From Streptomyces agglomeratus (GTDB taxonomy: Bacteria > Actinomycetota > Actinomycetes > Streptomycetales > Streptomycetaceae), in contig NZ_MEHJ01000001.1 of the NCBI RefSeq assembly GCF_001746415.1, positions 558,001 through 622,000 on the forward strand: a stretch of 64,000 nucleotides of DNA, in the 5' to 3' direction. Position numbers and translations under genes: made by a program. Below the pieces are notes generated by a model. It was not told where the DNA came from. It was given only the letters and a program-made list of their open reading frames with translations, and did not search any database. Below are positions 9,425-18,080 of this stretch, in pieces; position 1 is the first letter of the stretch, and each line of letters starts with the position of its first letter.

Positions 9425-11415
9425 ACACACCGTACCCGTCCCCCTTCTTCACGCCCCGTCCGGAAGCCGCGGCGGCCAGCCGCATCGTGGACTTCGCCCG
9501 CTGGGCGGCCCGGCACCGAGGCGTGGAGACAGGCACCGACTACGCCGACCTGCACCGCTGGTCGGTCACCGACCTGGAGGGCTTCTGGGGTGCGGTGTGG
9601 GACTACTTCGACATCGATGCGGACACCCCGCATGAGCAGGTGCTGGCCGAGGAGAGGATGCCCGGCGCCCGCTGGTTCCCCGGCGCCACCCTCAACTACA
9701 CCCATCACGCCCTGCGCGGCCTCGCGGACGACGACGTGGCGATCGTCGCCCTCGACGAGACCGGCTCCGGCTACGAGGTGACGGGGAAGGGGTTGCGCTC
9801 CCAGGTCGCCTCGGTGGCCGCGACCCTGCGCGACCTGGGGGTCGGGAAGGGCGACCGGGTCGTGGGGTACCTGCCCAACACCCCACACGCGATCGTCGCC
9901 TTCCTCGCCACCGCGAGCCTCGGCGCCGTATGGTCGGTGTGCGGTCAGGACTACGCTCCGCAGGCCGCCGCCGACCGATTCGGCCAGCTCGAACCCACCG
10001 TACTGATCGCCGGGGACGGCTACCTCTTCAACGGCACGACCCACGATCGCCGCGACGCCGCCCTGGAACTGGCACGGTCGCTGCCCACCCTCAAGGCCAC
10101 TCTGCTGGTCGACCACGCGGGCTTGCCCTGGCCGTCCCGGAACTACCCGTCGCTGGTCATTCCGTGGGAGGACGCGTCCACCCGCACGCAGGAGTTCCTC
10201 TGCACGCCCGTGCCGTTCGACCACCCCCTGTGGGTCGTCTTCTCCTCCGGCACCACCGGCCTGCCCAAAGGAATCGTGCACGGCCACGGCGGCGTCCTCC
10301 TGGAGCACCTCAAGACCCTCGGCCTGCACTCCGACCTCGGCCCCGGCGACCGCCTGCTCTGGTACACCACGACGCACTGGATGATGTGGAACCTGATCGT
10401 CTCCACGCTGCTGACCGGCGCGACCACGTGTACGTACGACGGCAGCCCGGCCCCCTTCGCCCGCCCGGACGTCCTGTGGGAGCTGGCGGCCCGCCACCGC
10501 GTCACGGTCTTCGGCACCAGCCCCCAGTACCTGCTGCGCATGGCCAAGTTCGGCATCAACCCCTCGGTGCACGACCTGTCGTCCGTCCGTGTGGTCGGCT
10601 GCACCGGCTCCGCCCTGCCGGCCTCCGCCTACCCCTGGGTCCGCGACCACGTCGGCGACCGCGTCCTGCTCGCATCCATCAGCGGCGGCACCGACATCGT
10701 CTCCGGCTTCGCCGGCAGCGCGCCCACAACCCCCGTCTGGGCCGGCGAACTGTCGGCCCCGCACCTCGGCGTGGCGCTGGCCGCGTACGACGCCGAAGGT
10801 CGACCGGTCGTCGACCAGGTCGGTGAACTGGTCGTCACCCGGCCCATGCCGTCCATGCCGCTGTACTTCTGGAACGACCCCGATGGCACCCGATATGACG
10901 ATGCCTACTTCGCCGGCTACCCCGGGGTGTGGCGGCACGGCGACTGGATCACTTTCACCTCCCACGGCTCCGTGATCGTGCACGGCCGCTCCGACTCCAC
11001 CCTCAACCGCAACGGCGTGCGCCTGGGCAGCGCCGACATCCACGATGTCGTCGAGCGCCTCCCTGAGATCACCGAAGCCCTCGTCATCGGCGCGGAGGAA
11101 CCCGACGGCGGCTACTGGATGCCACTCTTCGTGGTCCTCGCTGCCGGGGCGACGCTGGACGACGCCCTGCGCGAGCGGATCCGTGAGGCGGTCCGCACCG
11201 GCGCCTCACCCCGCCACGTCCCCGACGAGATCCTCCAGGTCACGGGAATCCCGCACACCCGAACCGGCAAGAAGCTCGAAGTCCCCGTCAAACGCCTCCT
11301 TCAAGGCGCCCCGGCCGAGCAGGTAGTCAACCGTGCCTCGGTGGACGCCCCGGAACTCATCGACTACTACGCCCGGCTCGGAGCCGACCACCGCGACCGA
11401 AGGGCCACGGCATGA
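9421..11415 (+). CDS. Acetoacetyl-CoA synthetase (acetoacetate--CoA ligase)
   Basis: 664 aa, ANL superfamily. An ACAS N-terminal segment (DLHRWSVTDLEGFWGAVWDY) precedes the AMP-binding domain, with P-loop SSGTTGLPKGIVHGHGG at about 277-293. SGGTDIVSGF and RSDSTLNRNGVRLGSADIHD are characteristic of acetoacetate ligases rather than acetyl-CoA synthetases. The C-terminal catalytic lysine lies in HTRTGKKLEVPVKR. It adenylates a beta-keto acid and forms the CoA thioester. Within this operon it probably captures the keto acid released by the FAH-type hydrolase. It is coupled by 4-bp overlaps to both neighbours. Confidence 0.9.
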   Translation: MNTPYPSPFFTPRPEAAAASRIVDFARWAARHRGVETGTDYADLHRWSVTDLEGFWGAVWDYFDIDADTPHEQVLAEERMPGARWFPGATLNYTHHALRGLADDDVAIVALDETGSGYEVTGKGLRSQVASVAATLRDLGVGKGDRVVGYLPNTPHAIVAFLATASLGAVWSVCGQDYAPQAAADRFGQLEPTVLIAGDGYLFNGTTHDRRDAALELARSLPTLKATLLVDHAGLPWPSRNYPSLVIPWEDASTRTQEFLCTPVPFDHPLWVVFSSGTTGLPKGIVHGHGGVLLEHLKTLGLHSDLGPGDRLLWYTTTHWMMWNLIVSTLLTGATTCTYDGSPAPFARPDVLWELAARHRVTVFGTSPQYLLRMAKFGINPSVHDLSSVRVVGCTGSALPASAYPWVRDHVGDRVLLASISGGTDIVSGFAGSAPTTPVWAGELSAPHLGVALAAYDAEGRPVVDQVGELVVTRPMPSMPLYFWNDPDGTRYDDAYFAGYPGVWRHGDWITFTSHGSVIVHGRSDSTLNRNGVRLGSADIHDVVERLPEITEALVIGAEEPDGGYWMPLFVVLAAGATLDDALRERIREAVRTGASPRHVPDEILQVTGIPHTRTGKKLEVPVKRLLQGAPAEQVVNRASVDAPELIDYYARLGADHRDRRATA

Positions 11416-11762
11416 ATACCGCACAGGTCACCACCGTCGTCGTACTCGTCCTGATCTTTCTGCCGTTGGGAGTGGCGAAGCTCGCCGCTCTACCGGTCAT
11501 GCGTCGGGCAGCGGCCCACCTCGGCATGTCGCCGAACGTCTACCGCGTCGTCGGAGCCCTGGAGCTGGCCGCAGTCGTCGGGCTGCTGGCGGGACTGGCC
11601 GCGACGGCCCTCGCAGTGGCCGCCGCGATCGGACTGGCGCTGCTGATGGCCGGGGCCGCTGTGGCGCACCTGCGCCACGGTGATCCGCCGGTACGGGCCC
11701 TGCCGGCCGCCGTACTGGCCCTGGTGGCGTCGGCGTACGCCGTTGTGTCGGCGGCGGGTTGA
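11412..11762 (+). CDS. DoxX-like four-helix membrane protein
   Basis: 116 aa, ATGA overlap with the ligase. Four hydrophobic helices are evident (about 8-27, 44-66, 68-88, 94-114), with the early LPLGVAKLAALPVMRR and mid GALELAAVVGLLAG segments characteristic of DoxX/DoxD-like small membrane proteins. These are associated with quinone or redox chemistry at the membrane, but biochemical roles are known for few members. As the last gene of the catabolic operon it may help transport or redox balance; this is inferred only from position. Confidence 0.8.
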   Translation: MNTAQVTTVVVLVLIFLPLGVAKLAALPVMRRAAAHLGMSPNVYRVVGALELAAVVGLLAGLAATALAVAAAIGLALLMAGAAVAHLRHGDPPVRALPAAVLALVASAYAVVSAAG

Positions 11763-12043
11763 CCGTGGGGCTTCCGACGGCCCCGGCACGACACGGCGGT
11801 ACCAGGAGGGCTCAGCTCAGCGACTGCCGGAGATCGCTTCCCATGCCCAGGGAGATCGTTCAGCGCCCCTCGGGAGCGACATGCGCCGGCGCCCCTCGCA
11901 ACGAGCCGTACGACGACCGCTACGCACGCTATGCGGTGCCGAAGGCGCCAGTGCTCGCTTCCGACCTGCCGGGCTGCCTGACAGCGGAGGCTGAGCGACA
12001 AGCTGAGGGCCGAGTTGTCGGTAGCTACTGACAGGATGAACGG

Positions 12044-12970
12044 ATGGGGATCAACGACGTGCAGCGCCATCCGGTGAATCAGCAACGCTTGGAGCAGGCC
12101 CTCGGTGACAAAGCGGACCGTGTTCAGCGCCGGTTCGAGGACGTTTACTATCACGGGTACCCACTGCGCGAGATGCTGTCGGAGCTCGGCTACGAGTTGC
12201 TCGACCACGTCGCCGCACGCAGCGTGCACGATCCCGACCTCCAGGAGGAACGCACCCGCCTCGCCCTGACCACGGCTGCCGAATCTCTTTTCGGCGTACT
12301 TGAGCTGGGTTGCTGCCCGGGCGGCGACTGGGAGATTCCTTTCCCGCTGACCCACACACGTTTCAGCAGCGAGGAGAAGGACTTCGACGAGATGCGGGAC
12401 GCGACCGACACGATCACCGCCCGCACCTGGGTCGAAGCGTTCGACATATGTGTGGCCAGCGGCCTGGTGCGGGACTGGGAGCGGGTGGTCGGGCTGCTGC
12501 TCCGACAGGATTACGCTCCCATGCTGCACAAGAACTTGCCGCACGCGCAGCGGGACTCGGTCTCCGATCCGGCCGACCTCGCGCACATGGACGCCCTGTG
12601 CGGCTACCTGACCCCGTCCCAGGGCCATCTGCCCCGCCACTGGCCGCAGGTGACGCTGTGCAAGCCGTCCATCGACGAGCGGCTGGACGCTGCGCTGGCC
12701 CTGGACGCCGCCGGCGCGGCGAGCCCCGACCAGCGGCTGCTGCGCATCCTGCTCAGGGACGACCAGGCCGCCTTCGAGGACGCGCTGTACCAACGCCTGG
12801 TGGAGCACCGTGACGCCGTCGGTGACGATCCCGCGCCCAGGAGCCTGCTGCCGATGGGTGCGATCGCCCTGGCCGCGCTCGCGGTTCAGGTGCACGGCTG
12901 GAACCTGCGGATCAAGTCCGGCTATCTGCCCGCCTCGCTCGTGAACGCCCCCGCCCCGTCCCCCTCCTGA
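12044..12970 (+). CDS. Imm49-type immunity family protein
   Basis: 308 aa, ATG. An all-helical, cytosolic protein without signal or membrane segments. The C-terminal pattern LLPMGAIALAALAVQVHGWN followed by IKSGYLP is what I recognise from Streptomyces immunity-49 proteins, and the length fits. Imm49 proteins are predicted to neutralise polymorphic-toxin effectors. No toxin gene adjoins it, so it would be an orphan immunity gene or have a different role. It is preceded by a 281-bp region without a credible gene. Confidence 0.6.
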   Translation: MGINDVQRHPVNQQRLEQALGDKADRVQRRFEDVYYHGYPLREMLSELGYELLDHVAARSVHDPDLQEERTRLALTTAAESLFGVLELGCCPGGDWEIPFPLTHTRFSSEEKDFDEMRDATDTITARTWVEAFDICVASGLVRDWERVVGLLLRQDYAPMLHKNLPHAQRDSVSDPADLAHMDALCGYLTPSQGHLPRHWPQVTLCKPSIDERLDAALALDAAGAASPDQRLLRILLRDDQAAFEDALYQRLVEHRDAVGDDPAPRSLLPMGAIALAALAVQVHGWNLRIKSGYLPASLVNAPAPSPS

Positions 12971-13113
12971 ACCCCCGGCCTGCCCCTGCGGGCGGAAGGA
13001 GCAGGCACGCCGGTCGGTGCGGTTGTGGCACAGGGACCGGGCAGGCGGACGGTCGGGCATCCGGAGAAGGAACAGCGCCGCGGCCGCCGACACGGCGCAG
13101 ATAACCTGCGCGG

Positions 13114-14043
13114 ATGCAGCGAATTCAGCGGGCCGCCGGCGCGGTCATCGGCTCAGCAGTGGGTGACGCCCTGGGCGGCCCCTTCGAGTTCGGTCCCCAG
13201 GGAGCGTTCTCCGCGCGGTTTCCCGTGCCCGGTGCCGGTGGCGAGATGACCGGCGGCGGTGGCTGGGACGCGGGCGAGGCCACCGACGACACGCAGATGG
13301 CCGTCCTGGTCGCGGAGTCCCTGCTGGAGCAGGGCGGACTCGATCTGCCGGACATCTTTACCCGCTTCCAGCGGTGGGCGGCATCGGAACCCAAGGACAT
13401 CGGCTTGCAGACCGAAGACGTCCTGACCAACGGGATGACCTGGGACCTGGCTGCCGCGGTCCATTTCCAGGTCAATCAACGAGCCGCGGGAAACGGCTCC
13501 TTGATGCGGGCATCGACCTCCGCCGTCTACTTCGCTTCCGCCGGCCGGGAGGCCACGATGGCCGCGGCCCGCCGCATCGCTGCCCTCACCCACGGCGACC
13601 GGGCGGCCTGGGAAGGCACCGCGATCTTCCACGAGCTCATCCGCGTCACGCTCGAAGACACCGATCCCCTCGTCGCGCTCCCGGACATCCTCGCTCTGGT
13701 CCACCCCGACCACCGCGGGCGCTACGCCACAGTCCTCGCGCCCGACTGGCACCCCGAACAGGCCACCGAGTTCAACGGTGCCGTCTGGCCCTGCCTGGGC
13801 TCCGCCGTCTGGGCCCTGCGCACCACCACCGGCTTCGAGGACGCGGTACGCGCGGCGATCGACCTCGGCGGTGACACGGACACTGTCGCCGCGGTGACCG
13901 GCGGCCTCGCGGGGGCGTACTACGGGCCGGACGCGATCCCCGCCCGCTGGTCCCAGGCGCTCCATGTCCCCCTCCCAGGGTTCGACGGACGCGTACTGCA
14001 CCTGGCGGATCTGCTTCACCTTGCGCACCGCCTCGGCGGCTGA
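13114..14043 (+). CDS. ADP-ribosylglycohydrolase family protein (DraG-like)
   Basis: 309 aa. The dinuclear Mg-binding signatures of the family are present: GSAVGDALGGPFEF near the N-terminus, ATDDTQMAVLVAESLLEQGG (about 50-69, the TDDT metal motif), and a C-terminal GGDTDTVAAVTGGLAGAYYG (about 252-271) with the second Asp cluster. It should remove ADP-ribose from arginine or a related acceptor in the cytosol. It follows the Imm49-type gene on the same strand, which suggests a defensive or toxin-reversing role, but no ADP-ribosyltransferase is visible in the window. Confidence 0.9.
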   Translation: MQRIQRAAGAVIGSAVGDALGGPFEFGPQGAFSARFPVPGAGGEMTGGGGWDAGEATDDTQMAVLVAESLLEQGGLDLPDIFTRFQRWAASEPKDIGLQTEDVLTNGMTWDLAAAVHFQVNQRAAGNGSLMRASTSAVYFASAGREATMAAARRIAALTHGDRAAWEGTAIFHELIRVTLEDTDPLVALPDILALVHPDHRGRYATVLAPDWHPEQATEFNGAVWPCLGSAVWALRTTTGFEDAVRAAIDLGGDTDTVAAVTGGLAGAYYGPDAIPARWSQALHVPLPGFDGRVLHLADLLHLAHRLGG

Positions 14044-14251
14044 ACCGAGCGGCCCGTACGCCCATCCCGTCACACCTGCGGTGCGGCGAGCGGGACAGAC
14101 CTCTCGGGGCACCGCCTGCCGCCGCTTCTTCGTCGACGCCGCGGCGGGGCGCGACGGCGCGCGGCCTCCGCTCGCACGAAGGCGCGGCGGGAAAGCCATG
14201 GCCCAGGACGCGCCCTGTTGCGGACGTGGCGGCCTGCGCAATAGTCGGGGC

Positions 14252-15001
14252 ATGACGTACGACCTCCCCGCCCACCAACGGGCTCTGGCCTTCGACCGGG
14301 CTGCGGGCGCGTACGCCGCTCACCGGCCGCAGTACCCCGCGGCCGTCTTCGAGACCGTGGAGGAGTTCAGCGGGCAGCGGCTTGCCGGGGCCCGGGTGGC
14401 CGATGTGGGCACCGGGACCGGGATCGCCGCCCGGGATCTGCACGAGCGCGGGGCCCGGGTGGTGGGCGTGGAGCCGGGCGCCGGGATGGCGGCGCAGTTC
14501 CGGCGCGAGCTGCCGGGGGTCCCGCTCGTGCGCGGGGACGGCAACCGGCTGCCGCTGGCCGACGGCTCACTCGACCTCGTCTCGTACGCCCAGTCCTGGC
14601 ACTGGACCGACCCCTCGCGTGCTGTTCCGTCCGCCCTGCGGGTGCTGCGTCCCGGGGGCGCTCTGGCGTTGTGGTGGAGCGACCCGGATCCGGCCGTGCC
14701 GTGGGTGGCGGAGCAGGGGGCCAGGATCGAGGAATGGCTGGGGCCCGGCTGTTACATCTCCAACGTCCAGACACCGGCCGGACTTCTGTGGAAGACCCGT
14801 ACGCTGCGCTGGTCGCGCCGGGTCACCGTCGATTTCCACCTCGCGAAGCTGGCCACTCATTCAGCCTTCATCGTGCTCGGCGAGCCCAGAGCCTCGGCCT
14901 TCCTCACGGCCGAACGCAAGCGCCTCGCCCAGCACTTCCCCGGTGGTGAGTTGGACGAGCCGTACGTGACGTCCGTGGCGGTGGCCGTCCGCCCCGCCTA
15001 G
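14252..15001 (+). CDS. Class I SAM-dependent methyltransferase
   Basis: 249 aa from the ATG at 14252 (longer in-frame upstream extensions lack a ribosome-binding site). The N-terminus RAAGAYAAHRPQYPAAVF is the usual entry of small-molecule methyltransferases. Motif I VADVGTGTGIAARDLHERG binds SAM, followed by the acidic VVGVEPGAGM, and LDLVSYAQSWHWTDP as post-motif. The substrate is unknown. Its TAG stop lies in the palindrome CCTAGG, where the convergent secreted-protein gene would also have ended before its apparent frameshift. Confidence 0.85.
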   Translation: MTYDLPAHQRALAFDRAAGAYAAHRPQYPAAVFETVEEFSGQRLAGARVADVGTGTGIAARDLHERGARVVGVEPGAGMAAQFRRELPGVPLVRGDGNRLPLADGSLDLVSYAQSWHWTDPSRAVPSALRVLRPGGALALWWSDPDPAVPWVAEQGARIEEWLGPGCYISNVQTPAGLLWKTRTLRWSRRVTVDFHLAKLATHSAFIVLGEPRASAFLTAERKRLAQHFPGGELDEPYVTSVAVAVRPA

Positions 15002-15592
15002 GGTTTGTTTGCGGCGTGGCGCCTTGAAGTCCGCGACCTGCGCGTGCGCGAAGGTGCCCATCTGGGCCCACCGGACATACGTCACGGTCCTGCCGTCCCG
15101 GCCCACCGAGAACAGGCTGACGTCGGAGGAGCCCCAGTCGGACACGGTGTGCAGACCGTGGACGGTGGCGCCCTCCTCGACACCGATCTTGCCGAAGTTC
15201 TTCTGAGTCGCGGTGACGTCGGGGTTCTCCGCCATGAGCCGCTCAGCACAGTCGGCGATCTTCCGGCGCAGCAGGCCGGCGAACGCCTTGGCCCGCTGCT
15301 CGTCGCGCTCGACCACGGTGACCTGCGACCCGTTGGTGTCGTACTCGGTCCAGTACTCGCGGTGGCTGGAGACGGACGGCAGTGACTCTCCCACGCAGAC
15401 CGGGGGGTGCTCGGGCTGTCCCGCGGTGACCGGGCCGGCGTACCAGGGCGAGGTCGGGTGGGGCGGCATCTCGGCCGGCTCCAGGAACCGCGGAGAGCCG
15501 GCCGCCGTCGCGGGGGCGGCGGCCAGCGTGAGTGCGGTCCCGGCGGCCAGCGCGGCCAGCACGAGTCGGGCACCGCGTGTGCGAACGTTCAT
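14861..15592 (-). CDS. Secreted hypothetical protein, probably 3'-frameshifted
   Basis: 243 aa from an ATG at 15592. A Sec signal peptide is clear: basic MNVRTRGAR, hydrophobic LVLAALAAGTALTLAAAPA, and an Ala-x-Ala cleavage near residue 29. The mature part has two cysteines and a VTYVRWAQMGTFAHAQVADF segment typical of small secreted Streptomyces proteins of unknown function. The last 55 codons run antisense inside the methyltransferase gene and look like shadow. One extra base near 15025 would explain this: in the other frame the protein ends at a TAG at 15000-14998 after ...AANKP. Confidence 0.7.
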   Translation of the reverse strand: MNVRTRGARLVLAALAAGTALTLAAAPATAAGSPRFLEPAEMPPHPTSPWYAGPVTAGQPEHPPVCVGESLPSVSSHREYWTEYDTNGSQVTVVERDEQRAKAFAGLLRRKIADCAERLMAENPDVTATQKNFGKIGVEEGATVHGLHTVSDWGSSDVSLFSVGRDGRTVTYVRWAQMGTFAHAQVADFKAPRRKQTLGGADGHRHGRHVRLVQLTTGEVLGEALAFGREEGRGSGLAEHDEG

Positions 15593-15879
15593 GATTCCCC
15601 CATGCGTTGCTGTCGAGACGACCGGATACGGAGGACGGGACCCAGTTGGGCGGCCCGCCGGAACGCTTCTGGTCATTACAGCTTGTACGACCCGCTACGG
15701 GGTTCTTTCGTTGCCCTGCGCCCTTGCTGCAACTACGTCACAAATGTCACCGAACGGCAACGCCCCACATCGCGTGACGATCGAGGTCCGGAAGTCCCGC
15801 GCCCGGCTTCCAGTCCTCGAAGCGGTTCACGCTGCGCAAGCCGAAGCGCGAATGACCCAAGGCGCCACCCCGGGTGCTC

Positions 15880-16005
15880 GGCTCTGTGCCGGCCGGGGTG
15901 ACCGCTCGGTCGGTCAGGTCGTCAGAGATTTCGATCTGCCCGAGACCGCGGTGCGGGACTGTGTCCAGCGGGCCGAAGCCGACGCCGGCGGGAGGGGCAG
16001 CCTGA
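15880..16005 (+). pseudogene. Fragment of IS3-family transposase OrfA
   Basis: The plus strand reads DRSVGQVVRDFDLPETAVRD then CVQRAEADAGGRGSLT, the helix-turn-helix middle of IS3-family OrfA proteins (SVxxVARDLxLxExxVRxWVKRAEAD). No start, no C-terminal leucine zipper and no OrfB are nearby, so this is a short remnant. It occupies part of the 456-bp gap before the MBL hydrolase. Confidence 0.7.
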
Positions 16006-16048
16006 CCACGCCAACACTCCGGTGGCTCACACGTTCTAGGATCCCGGG

Positions 16049-16851
16049 ATGAATGATGAGCTGCCTCGCATTACGGTCCTGGGGTGCGCGACGCCGTACG
16101 CCAGTGCGGACAACCCGTGCTCGGGCTATCTGGTGTCGTGCGACGACACCCGCATCTGGGTGGATGCCGGGAGCGGGACGCTCGGCCCGCTCCAGCGGCA
16201 TGTGCGGCTGGACGAGCTCGACGCGATCTGGATCTCCCACCTGCACGCCGATCACAGCGCGGACCTGCTCACCGCCTACTACGCCCTTCTCTACGCGGAC
16301 ATCTGCCTGGCAGCGCCGATTCGTCTCTTCGGCCCGCCGGGAATCGCCGACCGGCTGGCCGGATTCCTCACCAACACATCGACCCGCAGTCCGATCGAAT
16401 CCGCCTTCGCCGTCACCGAGTTGCACGACGGGCATCAGGCGGCCATCGGCTCGCTGAAGCTGACCAGCCGGGCGGTGGCCCACGGCATCCCGGCATTCGC
16501 CGTCCGGATCGAGGCGGCCGGCAGGTCGCTGGTGTACTCCGGGGACACCGCGCCGTGTCCGAGCCTCACGCAGCTGGCCGACGACTGCGACGTATTGCTC
16601 TGCGAAGCCGAGAGCGCACAGGCGCCGGACAACGGTGACCAGGTGCACCACACCCCCGAGGACGCCGGCGACACCGCACGCATCGCCCGGGCAGGCCGAC
16701 TGATCGTTACGCATGTCGGCCGCTTCCTGACCCCCGGCAGGCAGTGGCCCGCGCCTCCACCCGGTTCGACGGCCCCATCGACTACGCGACCCCCGGCGCC
16801 ACCTTCACCATCGGGCAAGCGACAACCGCCGCAGTGGGCTCGACGGACTGA
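16049..16851 (+). CDS. MBL-fold metal-dependent hydrolase, with single-base frameshift near 16738
   Basis: A metallo-beta-lactamase fold starting at ATG 16049. The zinc signature is HLHADHSADLL (HxHxDH, about residues 67-77), with a later Asp in LVYSGDTAPCPSL and His residues in DQVHHTPEDAG and IVTHVGRFLTP; the layout matches the RNase Z/PhnP-like group. After RFLTP the frame is broken: the family-like end ...AVARASTRF DGPIDY... TFTIGQ is read one frame away and stops at TGA 16849-16851. Deletion of one G from a G run near 16738 explains this; otherwise the open frame runs to 17140 with a proline-rich shadow tail. Either a sequencing error or a recent lesion of the last 35 residues. Confidence 0.8.
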
Positions 16852-17198
16852 CGGGTCGAAGCGAACCCTGGTCCGTATCGGGGCGCTTGGCCGGCCCCGG
16901 CACGACGGGCCAGGCAGAGCACCACGTCCGCCCTGGCCCCGGCGGACACCTCCGCCTCCGCCGGAGATGTTGGCCCGCATCAGTCCCGCACGCCGCGCGG
17001 CCGGGTACGCCGCCACTCATCGGGGCTCCCCCGTGTGCCGGCCGATCGGATTCTGTGCAGCGATCGCGAACCACCGGCACACAAGCACACAAAGGCCATA
17101 TGGCTTGTTTGACACTCGAACAGGCAGTCGGCTTATGTGATCCACGGGGGGGAGGGGTGCCCACTCCCACCGGTTGTTGTCCTCTGGGAAAGAAGCAG

Positions 17199-18080
17199 AT
17201 GTCATACCCACCGCAGCCGCATCCGAGCAGCCCGAACCCGTACGCCCAGCAGCCACCCGCCGCCCCATATCCGCCGCCGGGCAGCCCTCCCCCGAGCCAG
17301 CCGCCCTGGACGCCCCCGGGTAGCGCTCCCCGCAGCGGTCGCGGACGGAAGGTCTTCGGCGCCATCCTCAGCGTCTGCGGGGCTGTGCTGCTTCTTGGCG
17401 GAGGCGCGCTCACTGCGCACGTCTACAGCAATGCCGGCCAAGAACTGCCGAACTCCGAGTACGGCAGTGTGATGTGGCGGGACGAGCAGGTCGACAAGTT
17501 CTTCCCGCTCACGATCGGCCGCGGCGGTTACAACGACAGCGGACTGTACGACCGCGACAAGGCGCTGTGGCACCGTGTGGGAATCTCCCCGGAGACCGAC
17601 TGCGACAAGGGCCTGACCCGGAACACGCTCAAGGCCGCACAGGACAACGGCTGCAAGGCGATCCTGCGAGCCACGTACGTCGACCCCACCGCGAACATGG
17701 TGACGACCGTCGCCGTCGTCGTACTCCCCGACGGGCCGGCCGAGGCAGGGCCGAAGAACAAGGTCGACAAGGCATTCGAAGACAGTCGCCACACGGACGG
17801 TGCGGTCGCCCCGTACGCGGTTCCAGGAACGGCCGCCGCCAAGTGGAAGAGCCGCAACGGCGCCTATCTGATGGCTGTTCCCGGCGAGAACCTGCCGTAC
17901 GCCGTCGGAGCCAGCATCGGCTCGGTGGACGGCTACGTCTCCGGCCAGCTGCCGGGCGAGTTCGGCGAGCTCGCGATGAACAACGATACGGACCGGGATG
18001 CCTGGCACGCCGACGCCAAGGACCTCGTCGAGCTCTTCCTCTCCCACATGTTCACTCTGCAAGACGGAGGGCTGCGATGA
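17199..18080 (+). CDS. Proline-rich single-pass membrane protein, partner of the mycosin
   Basis: 293 aa from ATG 17199 with GAAAGAAG upstream. The first 50 residues are Pro/Ser/Gln rich and presumably cytosolic. A transmembrane helix follows (VFGAILSVCGAVLLLGGGAL, about 53-72), then a roughly 220-residue extracytoplasmic domain with two cysteines (TDCDKG, DNGCKAIL). The family is not named, but such proteins commonly precede mycosin-like proteases in Streptomyces. Its stop overlaps the protease start by 4 bp (ATGA at 18077-18080), so the two are translationally coupled and probably act together at the membrane. Confidence 0.75.
   Translation: MSYPPQPHPSSPNPYAQQPPAAPYPPPGSPPPSQPPWTPPGSAPRSGRGRKVFGAILSVCGAVLLLGGGALTAHVYSNAGQELPNSEYGSVMWRDEQVDKFFPLTIGRGGYNDSGLYDRDKALWHRVGISPETDCDKGLTRNTLKAAQDNGCKAILRATYVDPTANMVTTVAVVVLPDGPAEAGPKNKVDKAFEDSRHTDGAVAPYAVPGTAAAKWKSRNGAYLMAVPGENLPYAVGASIGSVDGYVSGQLPGEFGELAMNNDTDRDAWHADAKDLVELFLSHMFTLQDGGLR

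Noticed and set aside
8815..11043. 742-codon minus-strand open frame
   Set aside because: Antisense to the flavin hydroxylase and acetoacetyl-CoA synthetase, Gly/Arg/Val-rich, no motif or ribosome-binding site; a GC-bias shadow.
11759..12031. 90-codon frame after the DoxX gene
   Set aside because: Starts at a TTG overlapping the DoxX stop without a ribosome-binding site and has no recognisable content.
16887..17198. N-terminal extension of the proline-rich membrane protein
   Set aside because: The 104 extra residues are Arg/Pro-rich shadow; the ATG at 17199 has a ribosome-binding site.
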